Source of the DNA: Bin5 sp965116395
GTDB taxonomy: Bacteria; Chloroflexota; Anaerolineae; Caldilineales; Caldilineaceae
Reading direction: 5' to 3'
Length of the DNA stretch: 64,000 nt
Assembly: GCA_965116395.1 (NCBI GenBank)
Contig: OZ220684.1
Location: forward strand, 62,001-126,000
The notes beneath the pieces are model-generated. The model did not search any database, was not told the DNA's origin, and saw nothing but the letters and a program-made list of their open reading frames with translations. Each line of letters opens with the position of its first letter. The first letter of the stretch is position 1. The position numbers and the translations under genes were made by a program. This document shows positions 53,317 through 63,070 of the stretch, piece after piece.

Positions 53317-54660
53317 TCAGGCGACGGGACTAAACTCCAACTGTTCAAGACATTGTTCCAACTCTTGCCTTGCTCTATCTGCATAGGCGGCGTAGCGTTG
53401 ACGCTTGTTACGAACGCGCTCCTGCAGGGGAGGCAGCAGCCCCATATTGGACTTCATTGGTTGAAAGTCGTCGGGCGAGGCATGGGTGATGTAGTGGAAC
53501 AGAGCGCCGCTCATTGTAGCGCGCGGCAACGTGATGAGCGGTTCATCTTCCAACAGCCGCGCCATGTTTATCCCGGCCAGTAGCCCTCCCAGCGCGCTGC
53601 CAACATACCCTTCCGTGCCGGTAATCTGTCCGGCGAAAAATAGTTCGTCTCTTCCTTTGAATTGAAGCGTCGGCTTCATTAGGGTCGGGCTGTTGATGAA
53701 GGTGTTGCGGTGCATCTGTCCGAGGCGCACGAACTCTGCATTCTGCAGCCCGGGGATCATGCGCAGTACTTCGGCCTGCGCACCCCACTTTACATTTGTC
53801 TGAAAGCCGACAAGATTGTAAAGCGTGCCGGCGACATTATCCTGGCGAAGTTGAACCACGGCGAAGGGGCGCTGTCCGGTGCTGGGATCTCGCAGCCCCA
53901 CTGGCCGCATCGGCCCAAATGCCAGGGCGTCCCTGCCCCGCTGCGCCAGCGCCTCAACCGGCATGCATCCTTCAAAGTAGCGTTCAAGTTCTTTGTCGGC
54001 GCCTGAGAGCTCGAGTTTGGGTGCGGCGAGCAGCGCGTCGACAAAAGCCTCGTATTCGTCCTGATTGAGCGGGCAGTTCAGATAGTCGCCTTCATCGGTA
54101 CCCTCGCTGCCGGCCTTGTCCCAACGGTTGCGGCGAAACGCGATCGACCTGTCAATACTCTCATAGGTGACTATCGGCGCCATGGCGTCGTAAAAGTAGA
54201 GATACCGCCCGGTAAGGGATTGGACGGCTAGAGTCAGCGCGTCGCTGGTCAGGGGGCCGGTCGCCAAAATCGTCGGTCCATCGGGAATGGCCGTCACTTC
54301 CTGGCGAAGCAGTTCGATCTGCGGATGCGAGGCGATGCGGGTTGTAATCTCCTCGGCGAACTCGTCTCTGCCGACGGCGAGCGCCTGTCCGGCAGGCAGC
54401 GCGTGTTTGAAGGCGGTTCGAATCACAAAGCTGCCCAGGCTCTGCATCTCGTTTTTGAGAATGCCCAGGGCGCGGTCGGGCAGTGTGCTGCCCATTGAAT
54501 TTGAACAGACCAGCTCTGCCAACCGGTCGGTAACGTGGGCAGGGGTCGGGCGGACCGGGCGCATCTCGAACAGCCGGACGGAAATGCCGCGCTGGGCCAG
54601 CTGCCAGGCAGCTTCGGTACCGGCCAGACCCCCTCCTACAACGGTTACTGTTTTGCTCAT
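53317..54660 (-). CDS. trmFO: Methylenetetrahydrofolate-tRNA-(uracil-5-)-methyltransferase TrmFO
   Basis: Makes 5-methyluridine at position 54 of tRNA, with methylene-THF as carbon donor and FAD as cofactor. 447 residues, the usual length: FAD loop VVGGGLAGTEAAWQLAQRG at 7-25, RLAELVCSNSMGS (catalytic Cys near 53), YFYDAMAPIVTYESID, and GQITGTEGYVGSALGGLLAG near 345. A short basic C-terminus follows. Divergent from the phosphorylase gene; starts are 174 bp apart. Confidence 0.96.
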   Translation of the reverse strand: MSKTVTVVGGGLAGTEAAWQLAQRGISVRLFEMRPVRPTPAHVTDRLAELVCSNSMGSTLPDRALGILKNEMQSLGSFVIRTAFKHALPAGQALAVGRDEFAEEITTRIASHPQIELLRQEVTAIPDGPTILATGPLTSDALTLAVQSLTGRYLYFYDAMAPIVTYESIDRSIAFRRNRWDKAGSEGTDEGDYLNCPLNQDEYEAFVDALLAAPKLELSGADKELERYFEGCMPVEALAQRGRDALAFGPMRPVGLRDPSTGQRPFAVVQLRQDNVAGTLYNLVGFQTNVKWGAQAEVLRMIPGLQNAEFVRLGQMHRNTFINSPTLMKPTLQFKGRDELFFAGQITGTEGYVGSALGGLLAGINMARLLEDEPLITLPRATMSGALFHYITHASPDDFQPMKSNMGLLPPLQERVRNKRQRYAAYADRARQELEQCLEQLEFSPVA

Positions 54661-54834
54661 TTTTTACTCTGGAAGGATAATTAGGCGCCGCTCCCCGTGA
54701 TAAGGTTGAAGGCGGCCAAGGACGGCCGTCTTGCGCGTCTTTATTCTGGCGCATATGATTCAACGGCGGCACGGGCACCGTTATGGCATTTTGCCAGTTT
54801 ACCACCAACGCGTACAGCACCAAAGAATATCAAG

Positions 54835-56259
54835 ATGATCGTTGTCGATTTGATCACAAAGAAGCGGGACGGCGGCGAGCACTCGGCCGAAGAGTTGCAA
54901 TTCCTGATAGAGGGAATCGTTGCGGGGACGGTCCCTGACTATCAGATCGCGGCGTGGGCGATGGCCGTCTACTTTCAGGGGATGACTGCGGCCGAGTCAA
55001 CTGCACTCACGATGGCGATGGCCGGGAGCGGCGAGACGCTGGATCTGCAGGGGCTAGCCAACTCTGACAAGCTGATCGTGGACAAACATTCGAGCGGGGG
55101 CGTCGGCGACAAGACCACTCTGACTGTCGGGCCCGTTGTGGCAGCCTGCGGGTTGCCGGTCGGCAAAATGAGCGGTCGCGGGCTGAGTTTTTCCGGGGGC
55201 ACGATCGACAAGTTGGAGGGCATTCCCGGCTGGAGCGCCAGCTTGAGCGCCGAACGCTTCCGGCGCCAGCTCAGAGAGGTGGGCTTGGTGGTGGCTGCCC
55301 AGACGGCCACGCTGGCGCCGGCAGATCAGATACTCTATGCGTTACGGGATGTCACGGGCACGGTGCCCAGTTTGCCGCTGATTGCAGGCAGTATCATGAG
55401 CAAGAAGCTGGCTGCCGGCGCCCAAGCTATCGTCCTGGACGTTAAGTGCGGACGCGGTGCGTTTATGGAATCACTGCCCCAGGCCAGAGAACTGGCCCAG
55501 CTGATGGTCTCGATCGGCCGCGGGGCAGGCCGCAGAGTTACCGCATTGGTTACGGCGATGGAACAGCCACTGGGGCAGGCTGTTGGCAATAACCTGGAGG
55601 TGCGGGAGGCGATCGATACGCTGCACGGGAAGGGACCGGGCGACTTTCAGCAGTTGACCCAGGAGGTGGCATCCGAAATGTTGCTACTGGGTGATCCACA
55701 ACTTCATCGCGGACAGAAGGCGAAAGGAGAAGGGGCCGCGCGTGAAACGGCCAGGCGCAGGGTACAAGAGACCATTGACTCAGGCGCGGCTTTCGCCAAG
55801 TTCGTAGACTTCGTCGGGGCCCAAGGAGGCGATACGACGGTTGTCAACCGTCCGGAACGCCTGGCGACAGCACCGGTAAGGCTGGAACTGCAGGCCAAGC
55901 GCGGGGGCTTGATCGATGCGGTGGATGCGCGGGCTGTCGGCCTTGCCGTTGTTGCGCTTGGCGGCGGCCGCCAACAGAAGGGAGACGCTATCGACCACAG
56001 GGTGGGCGTGATATTGGCGAAGAAGGTTGGTGAGCGGGTTGACCCAGGGGATACCTTGTGTACGATTCATGCTGCTGACTCGACGGCCGCTCATAGCGCG
56101 GCTACCCGTGTACTGGATGCATACAGTATTACTGATGGGCTAGGTTGCGCTCGTGTCAGGAATGGAGAAGGGAGTGCAGGAGAGGGTCCTGGTCGTGAAA
56201 CTTCATCGGAGCGGGACGCGCGGGAAGGTCAGATAGTATTGGAACGAATTACCAGTTGA
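54835..56259 (+). CDS. Pyrimidine-nucleoside (thymidine) phosphorylase
   Basis: Splits thymidine, uridine or deoxyuridine with phosphate to base and ribose-1-phosphate. 474 residues from ATG 54835; the frame to 54697 gives an N-terminus unlike the family. Family start MIVVDLITKKRDGGEHSAEE, the signature VDKHSSGGVGDKTTL near 82-96, SGRGLSFSGGTIDKLE, and SKKLAAGAQAIVLDVKCGRG near 190-210 (substrate-binding Lys and Arg). The C-terminal barrel-sandwich domain has RPERLATAPVRLELQAKRGG. The last 30 residues are an unusual Gly/Arg/Glu tail. Its stop overlaps that of the convergent GT4 gene by 11 bp. May act on nucleosides brought in by the BMP importer. Confidence 0.94.
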   Translation: MIVVDLITKKRDGGEHSAEELQFLIEGIVAGTVPDYQIAAWAMAVYFQGMTAAESTALTMAMAGSGETLDLQGLANSDKLIVDKHSSGGVGDKTTLTVGPVVAACGLPVGKMSGRGLSFSGGTIDKLEGIPGWSASLSAERFRRQLREVGLVVAAQTATLAPADQILYALRDVTGTVPSLPLIAGSIMSKKLAAGAQAIVLDVKCGRGAFMESLPQARELAQLMVSIGRGAGRRVTALVTAMEQPLGQAVGNNLEVREAIDTLHGKGPGDFQQLTQEVASEMLLLGDPQLHRGQKAKGEGAARETARRRVQETIDSGAAFAKFVDFVGAQGGDTTVVNRPERLATAPVRLELQAKRGGLIDAVDARAVGLAVVALGGGRQQKGDAIDHRVGVILAKKVGERVDPGDTLCTIHAADSTAAHSAATRVLDAYSITDGLGCARVRNGEGSAGEGPGRETSSERDAREGQIVLERITS

Positions 56260-57457
56260 CGTCCTGCCGTTGCGCCACGACCGCTTTGTAGGTATCCAAG
56301 GTCGAAGCGGCAATTGTGACCCAGTTGTAAGACCGCATCACCTCTTGCAGGGCGCGAGTCCGCATTGCTTGCGCCTGGACCGGATCCGAATATAGTTGTT
56401 CTACTGCCCATGCTATGTTCTGGGCATCGTTTGGTCGCACTGTCAGCCCTGTACGCCGGTGGTCGACGACTTCACTCAGGCCGCCTACGTCGCTGGCGAT
56501 GACGTTACAGCCGGCGGCCATTGCCTCGAGCGCAACGATCCCAAAAGGTTCGTAGAGGCTGGGAAAAACTGCCGCGTCGACGCTACGATACAGACAGTCG
56601 CGCGTTTCGCTGTCGATGAATCCCAGCAACTCGACGGCCTCCCCGATTCCAAGCTCATCCACCAGTGGCTGCATCTGCTCGCTGTTCCTGCCCGCCACCA
56701 GCAGACGTACGTTGGGGAATTTCTCGTGTATTGAGGGGAGCGCCTGCAGCAGAACCTGCACACCCTTCTCCGGCGTGATGCGACCTATATAGAACAGCAG
56801 TTTTTCCCCATTGGGCGCATATCTCGCTTTCAGTTCCTGCACGCGCTCATCCGAGCATGACTCAAAGGGAGTGACATCAACACCGTTGGGAATCAGCGTT
56901 ACTTTATCGAGAGGCACGTCGAAGAATCTACTTAGTTCGCCGGCCATATAGGAACTACAGACGATTATCCGCCAGGATTCGAAGCATACCTGCCACTCCA
57001 ACTGATTAATCTTGCTACTGGTTTCGTTGGGAACATGTGAGTGGTGCCGCCCCCTCTCGGTGGCATGGATTGTGGAGATGAGAGGGATTTTCCAGTCATG
57101 TTTTAGTTCGATACCGGCCGAGGCGGTCAACCACTCGTGGACGTGAATAAGCGAATAGGGGTTGCTGGCGTGCAGCTCCCGTGCCTTCGAAACCAGATAA
57201 CGGTTGTTGTCGACGACGCTGTTAAACAGATCCAAGGGATTGACCGAAGGAGTTTCTACCCGGTAGATCTTCACCGCCTGCGACAGTTCCTCAACTTCAG
57301 GCGCGTTGCCGGTTTGAGGCGTTATAACATCGAGTTGGAATGGGCTATCGCCTTCGTCGGCAAGAGCTCTAAATGCCGGCACAAGCTCCGCTACATGTTT
57401 CCCTATTCCGCCGACGACATGTGGGGGGTATTCCCAGGAGATAAAGACAAGACGCAT
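56249..57457 (-). CDS. GT4 family glycosyltransferase
   Basis: 402 residues of the GT-B fold. N-terminal SWEYPPHVVGGIGKHVAELV (acceptor-side Gly loop, as in glycogen-synthase-like enzymes), SLIHVHEWLTASAGIEL, then the C-terminal domain with LLFYIGRITPEKGVQVLLQA and the donor-binding FPSLYEPFGIVALEAMAAG near 305-323, with the E-x7-E motif. The close match to the N-terminal WEYPPxxxGG and HxHEW motifs points to the glycogen/starch-synthase-like branch, but the donor and product are unknown. Convergent overlap with the phosphorylase gene. Confidence 0.92.
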   Translation of the reverse strand: MRLVFISWEYPPHVVGGIGKHVAELVPAFRALADEGDSPFQLDVITPQTGNAPEVEELSQAVKIYRVETPSVNPLDLFNSVVDNNRYLVSKARELHASNPYSLIHVHEWLTASAGIELKHDWKIPLISTIHATERGRHHSHVPNETSSKINQLEWQVCFESWRIIVCSSYMAGELSRFFDVPLDKVTLIPNGVDVTPFESCSDERVQELKARYAPNGEKLLFYIGRITPEKGVQVLLQALPSIHEKFPNVRLLVAGRNSEQMQPLVDELGIGEAVELLGFIDSETRDCLYRSVDAAVFPSLYEPFGIVALEAMAAGCNVIASDVGGLSEVVDHRRTGLTVRPNDAQNIAWAVEQLYSDPVQAQAMRTRALQEVMRSYNWVTIAASTLDTYKAVVAQRQDVNW

Positions 57458-57522
57458 TTTGGATTATGGGCCGAATAAAGTGTGGTCTTTGCAGTAGGAA
57501 AGCAGTTCCTGCCCCACCCGGC

Positions 57523-58560
57523 TCAGGGCAAAGGGACGTATTCCGCCAGTTCGCTTCTTCCTTCGCGATCGAGGCCAAAAATGGCAAGTCCAGTCTTTTC
57601 AGCTGCGACGTCATGACCTGCAGCCTTAGCTAGCGCCCACCTTGTTGCCTGGTAGACGGCAAACGCTGTTGGCGATGCTTCTTGCTGCGTTGCCGCCCAC
57701 TCGACGTATTGGTCGGCGCTATCGGGCAACGGGACAGCCCAATATACAGGGCCAAGCGGCACTCCGTTCAGCCGCTTCTGCAACAGCGAGAAAAAGACCG
57801 GATCTCCGGCAACGTTCGTTGTCCAGAAGGGCACTGCAGAGTTAAGCCCTCTAAGATGGGCGAGAAATGCAGCGCCGTCCTGAGCGTTTCCCAACCAGAG
57901 CACTCCGTCGGCGGCGGCGACACTCTCGACATCATCCGTCATTGTCACTGTCTTGCCTGTTAGCGCGGACCACTCCATGGCAGACAGCTGCGGCCAAGAG
58001 GCATCCAGCCCGGCCAGCGCAATTTTCTGCCCTTCGATTTGCGCTAGCAGGGTGAGGATCATTACCTGGGCCTTCTGTGCGGTGGCAGGCGTAGCCGGCA
58101 GCCAAACGTCCAGATGCGACGTCATGAAGACATCGGCCACCGCGGAAACGGTTCGCGCCTGCAAAGGTCCGATGACAGCAACCACACTATCATCGCGCAG
58201 CATTTTCAGGGCCGAGCGTTGGGCCTGCACTGGGTCTGCTGAAGTGTCCAGCGCAAGGGGCAAGGCGTCGACCTCAACAAGTGGATAGTCTGCAAGTGCG
58301 ACGCGCATGGCTGACAACGCTTCGTATCCGCTCTCACGGTGGAGCCCTTCGAACGGAGCCAATAGTCCTATCTTTACGACGGGCCGAGTTGAGGAGCAGG
58401 CTGAGAAAGACAGGGAAATGATGAGACAGAAAACAGCACAAAGTGAAGATGGGGCGCGACCGATGGTAACACAACCTGCGCGCAGCAGTGAAATTCCTGC
58501 TCCTACAGATTTTTCGGCTCTACGTATCAACCCAGAGGAGAAAAGGCGCGGCATCAACAC
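57523..58560 (-). CDS. Periplasmic-binding-protein-like lipoprotein (branched-chain amino-acid binding family)
   Basis: 345 residues. An extended basic N-terminus, then a signal helix LCAVFCLIISLSFSACS with a lipobox-like Ser-Ala-Cys. Mature part resembles the type I PBP fold of LivJ-like proteins: PVVKIGLLAPFEGLHRESGY, then DSVVAVIGPLQARTVSAVAD, and later LWLGNAQDGAAFLAHLRGLN. The second half is shortened, so it is a small version. No transporter genes adjoin it; it lies 26 bp after mltG, so a sensory or cell-wall-linked role is possible. Start GTG 58558-58560, with ATG 58552-58554 as an alternative. Confidence 0.82.
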   Translation of the reverse strand: MLMPRLFSSGLIRRAEKSVGAGISLLRAGCVTIGRAPSSLCAVFCLIISLSFSACSSTRPVVKIGLLAPFEGLHRESGYEALSAMRVALADYPLVEVDALPLALDTSADPVQAQRSALKMLRDDSVVAVIGPLQARTVSAVADVFMTSHLDVWLPATPATAQKAQVMILTLLAQIEGQKIALAGLDASWPQLSAMEWSALTGKTVTMTDDVESVAAADGVLWLGNAQDGAAFLAHLRGLNSAVPFWTTNVAGDPVFFSLLQKRLNGVPLGPVYWAVPLPDSADQYVEWAATQQEASPTAFAVYQATRWALAKAAGHDVAAEKTGLAIFGLDREGRSELAEYVPLP

Positions 58561-58586
58561 TCTTTTCGCTACATCATGCCGCCAGA

Positions 58587-59837
58587 CTAAGGCTGGTAGC
58601 CGTAGATAGAGAAATTCTGATTGTGCTCTGCCAATGATTGCGCGAAAACGTGGCGACCGTCTTCGCCAGTTGCAAGGAAAAAGCAGTAGGTGGTCTGACC
58701 AGGATTTCTGGTCGCTTCGATGGCGCGCTGGCCTGGGCTGGCTATGGGGCCGGGAGGTAGTCCTTGATGCAAGTAGGTATTGAAGAGGCTATCCACATGT
58801 GCGTATTCTTCGATAGTCTGCGGCTTCCACCACCAGTCGCCGGTCGTGCCTTTGGCATATTGCACTGTGGGGTCGGCTTGCAGATAACGTCCTCCAACAT
58901 CTCGGCATGTGTTGTTCAGCCGATTGAGGTAGACACTGGCAATCAGCGGCCGTTCATCATCCTGGACGGCCTCGCGCTCGACGATCGAAGCCAGTGTGAT
59001 GAGGTCATGGCCACTCATTCCACTGGCTCCACCGATCAGGCCCTCTGCGCCGATTCGATTCTCAAAGTTGTCCAACATGGAAGCCAGGATTATCTCCGGC
59101 CCACTGGCATTGACGGGAAAGCGGTATGTGTCGGGGAAGAGATAGCCTTCAAGTGATGCGCCGGCAGGTAGATTGGTCAAGAATTCATAATCGGTCAGGA
59201 AGCCCAGGCTCTGGGGCTGGCGTACAGCTGTCAGGAAATGCTCGCTGTCGATTACGAAGTTTTCGGCCAGCCGTTCTGCGATTTCTTCGGCCCGAAAGCC
59301 TTCAGGAATGGTCACCAGAACTTCCTCGAAACGGGCCTGCTGCAATTCCCCGGCAATCTCTGGAATCGTCATTGACTCTGCCAGCATGAAGTTACCGGCT
59401 TCAATATTTCTATCCAGATTGTTCACTCGCAGGTACAGGTTGAACAGGTCTGCATCGCTTACAAAACCGGATGCGGCCAGACGGGCGGCAATATAGCGAG
59501 CCGGCTCGCCAGGATTGATCGTAAATGCCCGGGGCCTGGGATCGTTGCCGACAGAAACGGACAACTGGTCTTCTCGAAAGCGCAAGGTCAAGGCCAAGAT
59601 ATAGGCCTCGATATTTTCAGGGGTGAGCGCGTCTTCGCCTTCATCCGGATCGATAAGCGCGTCTGACTGTTGTTCAACGGCGAGAAACTGTTCGGTCAAG
59701 TGCGCACTTGTAACGCTCCAGACGTTCCAGAGCACGAGGAGAACCAAAGTCAGGAAAATGATTCTGACCAGGTTAAAGAGAACCCGCTCTGTCTGAACCT
59801 GTTTTTCGAAACGGCGCGAGATTTCTTTTCTCAACAC
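58587..59837 (-). CDS. mltG: Endolytic murein transglycosylase MltG
   Basis: Cleaves nascent peptidoglycan at the membrane and limits strand length. 416 residues: membrane helix at about 24-46 (LVRIIFLTLVLLVLWNVW), a LysM-like domain (about 100-170), and the YceG catalytic domain with NLPAGASLEGYLFPDTYRFP near 230, then TLASIVEREAVQDDERPLIA, where the Glu is catalytic, and LQADPTVQYAKG. The C-terminal PPGPIASPGQRAIEATRNPG is the family's other block. Start GTG 59835-59837. Confidence 0.95.
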   Translation of the reverse strand: MLRKEISRRFEKQVQTERVLFNLVRIIFLTLVLLVLWNVWSVTSAHLTEQFLAVEQQSDALIDPDEGEDALTPENIEAYILALTLRFREDQLSVSVGNDPRPRAFTINPGEPARYIAARLAASGFVSDADLFNLYLRVNNLDRNIEAGNFMLAESMTIPEIAGELQQARFEEVLVTIPEGFRAEEIAERLAENFVIDSEHFLTAVRQPQSLGFLTDYEFLTNLPAGASLEGYLFPDTYRFPVNASGPEIILASMLDNFENRIGAEGLIGGASGMSGHDLITLASIVEREAVQDDERPLIASVYLNRLNNTCRDVGGRYLQADPTVQYAKGTTGDWWWKPQTIEEYAHVDSLFNTYLHQGLPPGPIASPGQRAIEATRNPGQTTYCFFLATGEDGRHVFAQSLAEHNQNFSIYGYQP

Positions 59838-60120
59838 AGTTGGGCTTCCATAGTTCGGAGCCTGAGAGCCCCGATATACTTTCCTCCGACATCAGGCAAT
59901 TGTATCACTTGGCTGATTCAGTACCAACGCGCGAGGTAGTTCGACATACCTGGATGCTTTGTTCCGTTCCAGATTGTCTGCTATGCTAGGCTGAGAAATC
60001 AACGGTGGCCCGAGTCATCCGTGCAGGCAGAATCATTGGTGTGACACCAACGGGCATGTTAATTGCACCGGCTGCGATGAGAATATTTATTATGAGGGCC
60101 GACGTAGGGAACGCAATGCT

Positions 60121-61605
60121 ATGGATAGTTCATACCTCTGGCAACTGACCGCCAGCGGCCTTGCTTTCCTTCTGCCGGCTGGACTGATGCTGGTTGCCGC
60201 ATCGGGCATGAGAGCCGAGCGGGCGTGGGATGCAGCGCTGGGAGGTCTGGCAGCGTTTTGCCTGGCCGGAATTGGGTACTGGGCGGTTGGCTTTGCGTTT
60301 CAGTTTGGCAGCGTCGGATTCCTCTATATGGATCATCCGGAGCTTTCCGGCCTGATGCGCGGGTGGAGCCCTCTACCCGAAGGTTGGGGAGTTGGCTGGG
60401 TTACTGTGGGCCTGGAAGGCTGGTTCCTCAGCGGCGCGGCGGCGACTCCCACGGCGCTGGGCCTTTTTCTAGCGCACGTACCGTGGTCCATGGCTGCGGC
60501 GTTGTTACCCATTCTGGCATTGAGAGGACGCGCTCCTGCGCTGGCGACATTGATCGTGGCGCTGGTTGTCGGCGGCTTTGTCTATCCGCTGGCCGGCAAC
60601 TGGGTCCAGGGGGGCGGCTGGCTGTCGGCATTGGGGGGCAATATCGGTCTGGGACACGGGATGGTAGATTTCGGCGGAGGCGGCACTGTCTTCCTGGTTT
60701 CAGCCTCTGCATCTCTGGCCGCTTTGCTGGTGTGGCCGCCGCGCCGAAACGGGCGGGCCACGGCTGCCGACTCCGAGTTGCCTACCGTGCACTTGCCATT
60801 GCTGGCGGTCGTGGGCGCCTTACTCGTCATGGCTGGCGTACTGGCTTGGGTTTGGGCAAGCCCTGTTCAGCTGCTGGGGACCAATTCCTTCACCGCGATG
60901 CGAACGGCGGTTAACGGTCTGCTCTACGCAGTAGGCGGCGTGACAGTTCCGCTGCTCTATACGTGGTTCGTGACAGGCACGAGCGATCCTGGGATGAGTG
61001 TCCGAGGTCTGGTAGCGGGCGTAATTGCCGGATTGGCGGCGGGCCCGTTTCCCGGACACGTTGGCGCGCTCGTGATCGGCCTGCTGGCCGGGGCCAGTGT
61101 TCCGTATGTGACTTTTGCGCTGCGGAGGGTGTTTCGCCTCGAAGACGGAGCAGGGATATTTGCTACGGCAGGCCTGCCGGCTGTGATAGGGTTGCTGTTT
61201 GTAGGCATCTTTGCCGACGGTGCAGCCGGGGCAGGCTGGCAGCAGATCGGGGCCGAAAGTTATCTGGGAGTCACAGGGCAAGGGGTTACCGGACTGCTGG
61301 CGGCGTCTGGCTTCCGGGCCGATTTTCCGGGACAGGTGCAGGCGCAAATTGTTGGCATAGTTGGGTTGAGCCTCTGGGGATTTATCAGCGGCAGCCTTAT
61401 ATGTGGTCCGCTGGGCTTTTTCTTCTATAGCTTTGGCAGGGCTGTGCAGAGCGACGAGTATGCGTCTCACCAAGAACCCCTTCCAACCAGCCAGCGGCGA
61501 TGGACTGACGGCACAAGAGAACAGCGACCGGATGTCCCGTTTTCGCAGGAAGTGGCAGCGCCATCGGCGGCAGAATTACCGGCCGAGGAACCCCGATTCC
61601 AGTGA
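60121..61605 (+). CDS. Amt/Rh-family membrane protein lacking the pore histidines
   Basis: 494 residues, eleven membrane helices of the ammonium-transporter fold (YWAVGFAFQFGSVGFLYMD; NWVQGGGWLSALGG; a closing helix before a hydrophilic tail of 60). Alignment by eye to AmtB: the Trp of the GGGWL motif (W148) and the Asp before the GG motif (D160; here MVDFGGGGT) are kept. But His168 is replaced by Leu (TVFLVS where AmtB has TVVHIN) and His318 by Ala (IFATAGLPA where AmtB has VFGVHG). Both twin pore histidines thus seem absent, so normal ammonium conduction is doubtful; a sensor role is possible. No glnK gene adjoins. Single gene, divergent from mltG. Confidence 0.85.
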   Translation: MDSSYLWQLTASGLAFLLPAGLMLVAASGMRAERAWDAALGGLAAFCLAGIGYWAVGFAFQFGSVGFLYMDHPELSGLMRGWSPLPEGWGVGWVTVGLEGWFLSGAAATPTALGLFLAHVPWSMAAALLPILALRGRAPALATLIVALVVGGFVYPLAGNWVQGGGWLSALGGNIGLGHGMVDFGGGGTVFLVSASASLAALLVWPPRRNGRATAADSELPTVHLPLLAVVGALLVMAGVLAWVWASPVQLLGTNSFTAMRTAVNGLLYAVGGVTVPLLYTWFVTGTSDPGMSVRGLVAGVIAGLAAGPFPGHVGALVIGLLAGASVPYVTFALRRVFRLEDGAGIFATAGLPAVIGLLFVGIFADGAAGAGWQQIGAESYLGVTGQGVTGLLAASGFRADFPGQVQAQIVGIVGLSLWGFISGSLICGPLGFFFYSFGRAVQSDEYASHQEPLPTSQRRWTDGTREQRPDVPFSQEVAAPSAAELPAEEPRFQ

Positions 61606-61610
61606 GAGGG

Positions 61611-62216
61611 TTACGCGTCCGCCGCTAACGAGCTGGTTGCCAGATTGAAGTACGCGGCGCCTCCACGGCCCAGAACGCTGCGGATCAGATGCAGTTCGTC
61701 TACCCTCCATTCGATCCAACTATGGTGTAATTCTTGTGCCGCTGCGCGGCGCAGCTGTTCAGATACGGTGCGCAGATCGGACCGCTGGGCGTTGCGGGCG
61801 GCACGGGCGAAGGTAATGTGAGGCGAGAAGCGCTTTCGCTCCGGAGCGAACCCAACCTGCCGAGCGAGCAGTTCGACCTCTGATTGCACTGCGTGCAGGG
61901 CTTCAGACTCGCCACCGATCCCCAACCACAGCACTCGCAGATTTTTCCACGAATTGAAACATCCGAGCCGGGAAGGCGCCAGCGGGAATGGTCCGTGCCT
62001 TGCCGCAATTTCTGCCAGCCCCTCTTTCAGCTGCTGGCGCTGGTTCGCGTCTGTCTCACCCAGGAATCGCAAGGTCAGGTGCAGGTTGTCAGGATTGGTC
62101 CAGCGAAGTACAGAGGGTAAGGCACGCAGCGCCGGGAGCTCCTGCAGACGGTTCTGTTCGATCCGCAACTGTTTCTTCAGTGCGAGGGGGATTTCAATCG
62201 CAATAAATGTGCGCAT
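61611..62216 (-). CDS. thpR: RNA 2',3'-cyclic phosphodiesterase (2'-5' RNA ligase family)
   Basis: 201 residues of the 2H phosphoesterase family. Two HxTx motifs are present: HLTLRFLGE near 47 and HITFARA near 131. Begins MRTFIAIEIPLALKKQLRIE, typical of ThpR/LigT. Hydrolyses cyclic phosphate ends on RNA and can join 2'-5' halves in vitro. Stop lies six bases from the convergent Amt gene's stop. Confidence 0.93.
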   Translation of the reverse strand: MRTFIAIEIPLALKKQLRIEQNRLQELPALRALPSVLRWTNPDNLHLTLRFLGETDANQRQQLKEGLAEIAARHGPFPLAPSRLGCFNSWKNLRVLWLGIGGESEALHAVQSEVELLARQVGFAPERKRFSPHITFARAARNAQRSDLRTVSEQLRRAAAQELHHSWIEWRVDELHLIRSVLGRGGAAYFNLATSSLAADA

Positions 62217-62260
62217 TACTGGAATTTCCCGGTCGGGATCTGGGCGACACGAGAGATCGG

Positions 62261-62965
62261 TTAGCGAAGTAAGGCTTGCAGATCTGCCGTCAGCTCTTCC
62301 GCGGTCACATCTGTATTGAATATAGCCCGCCAGTTCCCAGCGCGGTCGATGAGATAAACGCCTGAAGTGTGATCCAGCAGGTAGTAGTCGTCGGCAAGGC
62401 TCTGACCCTCGGCGGGGTCTGAATATATGCCGTAGGCCGGTTTGAGGGCATCCAGCTCGCTTTCGGTAACACGCACACCGAGAAACCGGGAGTCAAAGGC
62501 ATGGACGTAGGGCTGCAGACGGGCGAGGTTGTCCCGCTTTGGGTCTAGTGAGACAAAGACAACTTTCAGATCGGCGGCCAGGGCAGGAGCATCGTTGTCC
62601 AACGCGCGCTGGGCCGCTGCCAGCTCCATCATAGTTAGTGGACAGGTATCGGGGCAGAAGGTATAGCCGAAGAACAGAAGAACCGGATCGCCTTTCAGGT
62701 CAGCGAGGTTGAAGGATGAACCGTCATAGTTTTGGCCGCGAAGCGGCGCTGCCGGCTCGATTTCATCGAATACTGTACCTACATATTCGTGCCTGCTACA
62801 TGCTGCGTAGAGAAACAGCAGCAGGCAGATGAAACATGTTCGCGCCTGGCGCGGCAGCTGCCTCCGATTTCGGTTTATTTTGACGAGACGCGGCTCAACT
62901 TCCAGTTGCCGGCCGGTAGTCGTTGGCGCGGCGGCCCGCTTGTCACGCCTCTCTGGCGTTTTCAT
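62261..62965 (-). CDS. SCO1/SenC-family copper chaperone lipoprotein
   Basis: 234 residues. Basic N-terminus, then a hydrophobic stretch CFICLLLFLYAAC ending in a lipobox, so lipid-anchored outside. Thioredoxin-like fold with the copper-binding FGYTFCPDTCPLTMMEL (CxxxC near 103-107) and the His ligand in LLDHTSGVYLID near 197. Delivers copper to the CuA centre of cytochrome c oxidase or keeps its Cys reduced. It stands alone here, but the CtaG-like gene at 44.2 kb may belong to the same oxidase pathway. Confidence 0.92.
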   Translation of the reverse strand: MKTPERRDKRAAAPTTTGRQLEVEPRLVKINRNRRQLPRQARTCFICLLLFLYAACSRHEYVGTVFDEIEPAAPLRGQNYDGSSFNLADLKGDPVLLFFGYTFCPDTCPLTMMELAAAQRALDNDAPALAADLKVVFVSLDPKRDNLARLQPYVHAFDSRFLGVRVTESELDALKPAYGIYSDPAEGQSLADDYYLLDHTSGVYLIDRAGNWRAIFNTDVTAEELTADLQALLR

Positions 62966-63070
62966 TCGCGTGCTAATTTCATGGTAGGGCCTGCTTCGGT
63001 GCCCATTGGACCTCGTTAACGGCGGTTCGACAGTTTCTCCTCATCACCCAAGGCAAGAATGCCGAATTTC

